Assembly (NCBI GenBank): GCA_900316265.1
Contig: ONCH01000029.1
Coordinates: forward strand, 1 to 43,621
Direction of reading: 5' to 3'
From: an uncultured Prevotellaceae bacterium
GTDB lineage: Bacteria; Bacteroidota; Bacteroidia; Bacteroidales; Bacteroidaceae
Length of the DNA: 43,621 nt
The position numbers were made by a program, and so were the translations under genes. Under the pieces are notes generated by a model. That model had not been told where the DNA came from and ran no database searches. It saw only the letters and a program-made list of their open reading frames with translations. Below, piece by piece: positions 40,409 through 43,621 of the stretch. Each line of letters opens with the position of its first letter. The first letter of the stretch is position 1.

Positions 40409-40416
40409 AAAGTTAC
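40409..40416 (-). promoter_or_regulatory. Promoter of nifJ
   Basis: The minus strand reads TAACTTTG followed by CA, with TTG (plus CAA at 40436-40438) at a 19-bp spacer. The leader is about 90 nt, longer than most in this window. Confidence 0.75.
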
Positions 40417-40502
40417 AAAGAAAAACCCGTATTGCAAAGCGTAGGTAGCAAAATATTGCTAAAACGTTTGCGTTTTCTTATTTCTTGCACACTCACTGTA
40501 TA

Positions 40503-41690
40503 TTAATACAGGAATCCAAGCAGCCACAGAGGTATCTGATTGTCCTTGCCTATCTCCGTATTGTAGCGTGCATAGATAGCGTCAGGCGCATAGCGCACCT
40601 TTGCCTTGCTGTTGGCATCGCACACGCGGAATTTCAGTTTCTCATCGACCAGGAAGAACTGGTCGCGTCCCGACTGGTTGACCTTATGATCCTTCCACAG
40701 GGAGTTCACGAAGAAGGTCTCCATTGCCGTCTGCTTATCGACGTGGATGGGGTAGATGGCGTACAGGAGATTGCTGTTGTGGAGCATAATCTTCGACGGC
40801 TTCTTGGGGAAATCCTCGCCAACAGGATAAATCATATTCAGCAGGCGGGCATCGGTCAGGTACTTGATGTAGTTCATAACCGTAGCACGACTGGTCTCAA
40901 TGTCCTGAGCCAGTTTGCTGACGTTGGGAGCCTTCGGTCCCTCCTCAGCCAGCTGGTAGAACAGCTTCTTAATCTTCGTCAGGTATTTCAGCTCTATCTG
41001 CTTGATGAGCAGGATGTCCACTTCGGTCATCATGTTCATCGTCTTCAGCAGGTTCTCGGAGTAGTTGCGCTGTTCCTTGAAGAAGGGATAGAAACCATGA
41101 TGGATATAGTCCTGGAAATAGCGGTTGGGCGACACCTTCGGCAGTATCTGCTTGATGATGTGCTCGTGATTCTTGAGGATATCCTCCAGCGTGTAGGGTT
41201 GGAACGTGTTGCCTGTCTGCAGGTTGATAAATTCGCGGAACGAGAAACCACGCAGGTTATACGACTTCACAATACCGTTCAACTCTGGGTTCTCATCCTT
41301 CAAGCGCATCACGCTACTACCTGTAAACACAATCTTCAGATAGGGATACTGGTCATAACACTTACGGAGTTCCTTGCTCCAGTCGGGCTGTTTGAACACC
41401 TGGTCAATAAGCAGCACACGACCACCATGGCGACAGAACTCGCCAGCAAAATCGGAAATGCCGTGTCCCTGGAAATAGAAGTTGTTCATGTTGACGTAGA
41501 GACACTGGCGGTCGTTGACATCAAACTTCTCCTTGGCATACTGCAACAGGAACGTGGTCTTTCCAATGCCGCGAGTACCCTTGATACCAATCAGACGGTC
41601 AGACCAATCAATCTCGTCCATCAAAGTACGACGGACGGGTGCATTCACATGCTCTACCAAGTAACGATGCGTACGGAAAAATGCTTCCAT
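40503..41690 (-). CDS. AAA-type ATPase with winged-helix segment (AAA_14-like)
   Basis: 395 residues from the ATG at 41690 (MEAFFRTHRYL); the frame is open further upstream, but the promoter lies inside that part. Walker A is GIKGTRGIGKTTF at about 35-47. The Walker B position reads VLLIDQ (92-97), with Gln where Glu is expected. IVFTGSSVMRLKD is the sensor-1 region. A winged-helix stretch (VSKLAQDIETSRATVMNYIKYLTDARLL) and a C-terminal nuclease-like or DUF4143-like region follow. Such ATPases are common in Bacteroidetes, often in many copies; their function is largely unknown. It stands alone. Confidence 0.85.
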   Translation of the reverse strand: MEAFFRTHRYLVEHVNAPVRRTLMDEIDWSDRLIGIKGTRGIGKTTFLLQYAKEKFDVNDRQCLYVNMNNFYFQGHGISDFAGEFCRHGGRVLLIDQVFKQPDWSKELRKCYDQYPYLKIVFTGSSVMRLKDENPELNGIVKSYNLRGFSFREFINLQTGNTFQPYTLEDILKNHEHIIKQILPKVSPNRYFQDYIHHGFYPFFKEQRNYSENLLKTMNMMTEVDILLIKQIELKYLTKIKKLFYQLAEEGPKAPNVSKLAQDIETSRATVMNYIKYLTDARLLNMIYPVGEDFPKKPSKIMLHNSNLLYAIYPIHVDKQTAMETFFVNSLWKDHKVNQSGRDQFFLVDEKLKFRVCDANSKAKVRYAPDAIYARYNTEIGKDNQIPLWLLGFLY

Positions 41691-41729
41691 AAAACTACTA
41701 CTACGCTGATTTGTTTTTAAAAACTGGCG

Positions 41730-41737
41730 CAAAGTTA
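41730..41737 (-). promoter_or_regulatory. Promoter of the AAA ATPase gene
   Basis: The minus strand reads TAACTTTG, with TTG (plus CAA at 41757-41759) at a 19-bp spacer, 39 nt before the start at 41690. Confidence 0.75.
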
Positions 41738-41831
41738 ACAAAAAAACTCGAAATTGCAAAGCAGAGATAGCAAAATCTTCCTTTTTTGACTGATTTTTTT
41801 GCATTTTCTTCTTCTAAAGCCTTTTTTATTG

Positions 41832-41839
41832 TAATTTTG
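41832..41839 (+). promoter_or_regulatory. -7 element of the ATP-grasp-like gene
   Basis: TAATTTTG matches TAnnTTTG. The start codon is only 14 nt after it, giving a leader of about 8 nt without a ribosome-binding site. Confidence 0.6.
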
Positions 41840-41852
41840 TAGCCCAAATAAT

Positions 41853-42884
41853 ATGACATTACACCTTTTTAATCCAGAACACGATATAGCACTGGCGGCT
41901 CATCTGGCACATTTCACGCCTCCCCATGCTGCCCGCCAGTTGAAAGTCGACCTCTGTTGGTTGCCGGCCTTGTGGGCTAATGCCGACGATGCCGTCCTTG
42001 TAGAGAATGCTGAATATGCACGGAAAGCCTGCAGCCGTCGCCTGAAACTGTTGGGGCGAAAGGCACCGCAGTTCGTAGAGCGCCAGCAGTTGCCACAGCT
42101 GGAGATAACCCGCGTGGAACCGTGGGGATGGGATGCCGCATTGGCTACTGACCTAAAGCGATGGGGAGTTCCTGCTGACATCCTGCCCAGTGACGCCTTG
42201 CTGGAGCAATACCGACATCTATCTCATCGCCACACATCTGCACAGCTATTACCTGCATTACGCATAGAGGGTACAGTGGGCGAAGCTGTAGAGTGTGCTA
42301 CACTGGAACAGGTAGAGGACTGTAGAGAGCGTTGGGGGCAGATTGTCGTCAAGTCACCTTGGTCGTCGAGTGGGAGAGGGGTACATTTCTCCGTGCAAGA
42401 GGGATGGATTAACAACGTCCTAAAGGTGCAAGGCAGTGTGATGGTGGAGCCATATTATAATAAGGTGAAAGACTTCGGCATGGAATTCGAGCGCGACAAA
42501 GACGGAGAAGTACGCTATCTGGGACTGTCGCTCTTCCACACCAAGAACGGTGCATATATAGGTAACCTGCTGGCCACTGAGAATACGAAACGAGAGCAGA
42601 TAAGTCGCTATATATCAACAGAATTGCTTGATAAAATCAAGCAAAACATTATTGAGAATGTCCGCCTTGACGACTACGTAGGACCCTTCGGTATTGACAT
42701 GATGATAGTGAATGCCGATGGAAAATCGAAGATGAACGATGGAAGATGTCTACTACATCCCTGTGTGGAATTGAACCTGCGACGCACGATGGGACATGTG
42801 GCACTGAGCATGACACCTATTGACGATGACATTTGTAAAGTGATGCGCATCGAACAGATGCACCTGAGAATTCATAGTATATAA
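41853..42884 (+). CDS. Uncharacterised ATP-grasp-like protein
   Basis: 343 residues, no signal peptide. It begins MTLHLFNPEHDIALA, a start conserved in a Bacteroidetes family without assigned role. The C-terminal half resembles an ATP-grasp fold: IVVKSPWSSSGRGVHF (phosphate-binding glycine-rich loop with Lys), VMVEPYYNKVKDFGMEF (adenine-contact region), GPFGIDMMIV and HPCVELNLRRTMGHVAL (metal-binding Glu/Asn). This suggests carboxylate-amine or similar ligation; the substrate is unknown. Monocistronic, with a bidirectional terminator after it. Confidence 0.75.
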   Translation: MTLHLFNPEHDIALAAHLAHFTPPHAARQLKVDLCWLPALWANADDAVLVENAEYARKACSRRLKLLGRKAPQFVERQQLPQLEITRVEPWGWDAALATDLKRWGVPADILPSDALLEQYRHLSHRHTSAQLLPALRIEGTVGEAVECATLEQVEDCRERWGQIVVKSPWSSSGRGVHFSVQEGWINNVLKVQGSVMVEPYYNKVKDFGMEFERDKDGEVRYLGLSLFHTKNGAYIGNLLATENTKREQISRYISTELLDKIKQNIIENVRLDDYVGPFGIDMMIVNADGKSKMNDGRCLLHPCVELNLRRTMGHVALSMTPIDDDICKVMRIEQMHLRIHSI

Positions 42885-42889
42885 AAACA

Positions 42890-42919
42890 AAAAAGCGAAC
42901 ATTTATTTGTTCGCTTTTT
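42890..42919. terminator. Bidirectional terminator
   Basis: AAAAAGCGAACA (42890-42901) and TGTTCGCTTTTT (42908-42919) form a perfect 12-bp stem with a 6-nt loop and A/T tracts on both sides. It serves the ATP-grasp-like gene and the converging tRNA-Lys. Confidence 0.9.
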
Positions 42920-42928
42920 CTTTTGTTG

Positions 42929-43001
42929 TACACCCGCAGGGGCTCGAACCCTGGACACCCTGATTAAGAGTCAGGTGCTCTACCAACTGAGCTACGGGTG
43001 C
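42929..43001 (-). tRNA. tRNA-Lys(CTT)
   Basis: 73 nt with a complete cloverleaf on the minus strand: acceptor GCACCCG/CGGGTGT, D-arm GCTCAGTTGGTAGAGC, anticodon stem CCTGA/TCAGG with loop CTCTTAA (anticodon CTT, reads AAG), T-arm CAGGGTTCGAGCCCCTG. No encoded CCA. Confidence 0.95.
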
Positions 43002-43002
43002 A

Positions 43003-43200
43003 TCATTTTTGTTGTTGTAATAAATAATCTGAGTGTCTGTCATAAATATGTGGATGTGCTTCGTAATACTCGGCAATCTGTTTTTCACGGATTGCTCTTT
43101 TGTAGTCCTCGTTATTACACGAAGGTGAGCAATAGATAGTGTTCATCTTATGTGCAATAAAGGATCTCCCACAGTACTTACAGCGTTTCTGAATTTCCAT
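43003..43200 (-). pseudogene. Zinc-finger-type N-terminal fragment of a mobile-element protein
   Basis: 65 residues from Met at 43200 (MEIQKRCKYCGRSF). CxxC and CxxxC pairs (CKYCG, YCSPSC) make a small zinc ribbon like the N-terminus of helix-turn-helix excisionase-type proteins found beside tyrosine integrases on Bacteroidetes mobile elements. The usual HTH part is missing: the frame ends 2 bp before tRNA-Lys. It is therefore probably a remnant, though a short intact protein cannot be excluded. Confidence 0.55.
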
Positions 43201-43238
43201 ATTGTGTTGCACTCATTAGTGAATTTTCGTTTGCTAAA

Positions 43239-43290
43239 GTGTCCCATAGTGTCCCACCATGTCCCATGGTGTCCCACGTTGTACCCTCGA
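43239..43290. repeat. 10-bp tandem array (GTCCCAYNNT)
   Basis: Four successive 10-mers GTCCCATAGT, GTCCCACCAT, GTCCCATGGT and GTCCCACGTT, then a diverged GTACCCTCGA, at exactly one-helical-turn spacing. It lies directly after the break in the integrase fragment. Confidence 0.8.
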
Positions 43291-43292
43291 TG

Positions 43293-43451
43293 TCATTTTG
43301 ACACTCTCCCATGGTATAGCATAACCCCAGTAGATATATACTTTTGTTTATAGTTATGAGTGATTCTTATTTCTACTACAGCAGGTTTGTCTGGAGTGGC
43401 TTTCTTATACCTATTATATATAAGGTGTATCCGGGGAAGTTTGTTATTCAT
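43293..43451 (-). pseudogene. Tyrosine recombinase (integrase) N-terminal fragment
   Basis: 52 residues from Met at 43451 (MNNKLPRIHLIYNRYKKA). PAVVEIRITHNYKQKYISTGV is the arm-type DNA-binding domain at the start of Bacteroidetes phage/transposon integrases. After YHGR, where WDxK normally follows, the frame runs into VSK and stops. The core-binding and catalytic domains are absent, so this is a decayed element. The 10-bp array takes over immediately after. Confidence 0.75.
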
Positions 43452-43579
43452 TGTTAAAAATATAAAATTGTTTGTTAATGAGTGGCTTTGATGCAAAAAT
43501 GAGGGTAAACTATAATAAATATCACTAGTGTCCACTAAAATCCATTAGCATTTTCAAAAGTGACATTTTGATAGTTAGT

Positions 43580-43621
43580 TCAGTCTTCAAACTCAAGCCA
43601 TAGTTGCTGGTCATTACCTTT
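43580..43621 (-). CDS. Possible C-terminal end of a gene running in from the right edge
   Basis: The minus-strand frame from the window edge reads KGNDQQLWLEFED and then TGA. The acidic, aromatic tail looks like a genuine protein end, but 13 residues are too few to identify anything. Confidence 0.25.
   Translation of the reverse strand, partial: KGNDQQLWLEFED

Noticed and set aside
40485-41720. A 411-codon open frame on the plus strand
   Set aside because: Antisense to the AAA ATPase gene, which has a Walker A motif and its own promoter; the His/Val/Leu/Gln-rich translation is a codon-bias shadow.
41691-41804. A 38-residue N-terminal extension of the AAA ATPase
   Set aside because: A promoter with correct -33/-7 spacing lies inside this stretch, so it would not be transcribed as coding sequence.
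42929-43001. tRNA-Lys as the insertion site of the adjacent element remnant
   Set aside because: Integrases usually target the 3' end of a tRNA; here the remnant lies on the 5' side and no duplicated tRNA 3' end was seen.
43239-43290. A CRISPR array
   Set aside because: Units are 10 bp and contiguous with no spacers, and no cas genes are nearby.

Overview
The window looks like chromosomal DNA of a Prevotella-like member of the Bacteroidales. Three things point there. Most genes are preceded by the Bacteroidetes -7 element TAnnTTTG, often with a TTG 19-20 bp upstream. Lineage-typical genes are present: an L28-L33-DUF4295 (bL38) cluster, a complete Bat ("aerotolerance") operon, single-chain-type NifJ, DUF6057 and an LysM-bearing HU protein. 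Shine-Dalgarno sequences are weak or absent. Species cannot be assigned from sequence reading alone.

Layout. 1-465 is the 3' end of an AraC-type regulator. 466-1144 is a long regulatory gap ending in three copies of an 18-bp palindrome that overlap the promoter of a peroxide-defence operon (glutathione peroxidase, OhrR-like MarR repressor, membrane 4Fe-4S protein; 1145-2862). 2887-5926 holds small metabolic genes: RidA, a broken DUF4250-like gene, an MBL-fold hydrolase, a TauE/SafE permease, a flavin reductase-like protein and a DUF1294 protein. 5927-6532 has no gene but carries two inverted-repeat structures. 6533-12346 is housekeeping: htpG, map, tsaD, a 23S-intervening-sequence-type four-helix protein inserted between tsaD and a CinA-type amidase, then rpmB-rpmG-bL38. 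12454-17616 holds a degenerate sensor kinase, ftsY, rimO, an HU protein and an HU-TM-LysM protein. 17771-26633 is the Bat operon (moxR, DUF58, a BatD-like/DUF4381-like protein, batA, a batB-batC fusion, a batD-batE fusion) with a PAP2 phosphatase attached. 26667-34162 holds an SDR, a LuxR-type response regulator, metY, a DUF6057 and heme-motif propeller lipoprotein pair, an Lrp regulator and a SpoU-family methyltransferase. 34234-43001 holds tRNA-Arg(TCT), tex, nifJ in two pieces, an AAA ATPase, an ATP-grasp-like protein and tRNA-Lys(CTT). The right edge (43003-43621) is the wreck of a mobile element: a zinc-finger-type fragment, an integrase N-terminus and a 10-bp tandem array.

How the parts relate. 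Several units bear on oxygen and peroxide: Gpx/OhrR, the Bat complex, and NifJ, an oxygen-sensitive iron-sulfur enzyme that is the main pyruvate oxidiser in such anaerobes. A 19-bp tandem duplication divides nifJ into two abutting reading frames. Another theme is the envelope: the Bat membrane complex, the heme-motif lipoprotein, and a protein that could tie DNA (HU domain) to peptidoglycan (LysM).

The least expected pattern is that many short gaps between genes, and two places inside genes, consist of tandem repeats with 7-10 bp units, each locus having its own unrelated unit. No CRISPR array, rRNA or intact insertion sequence was seen.
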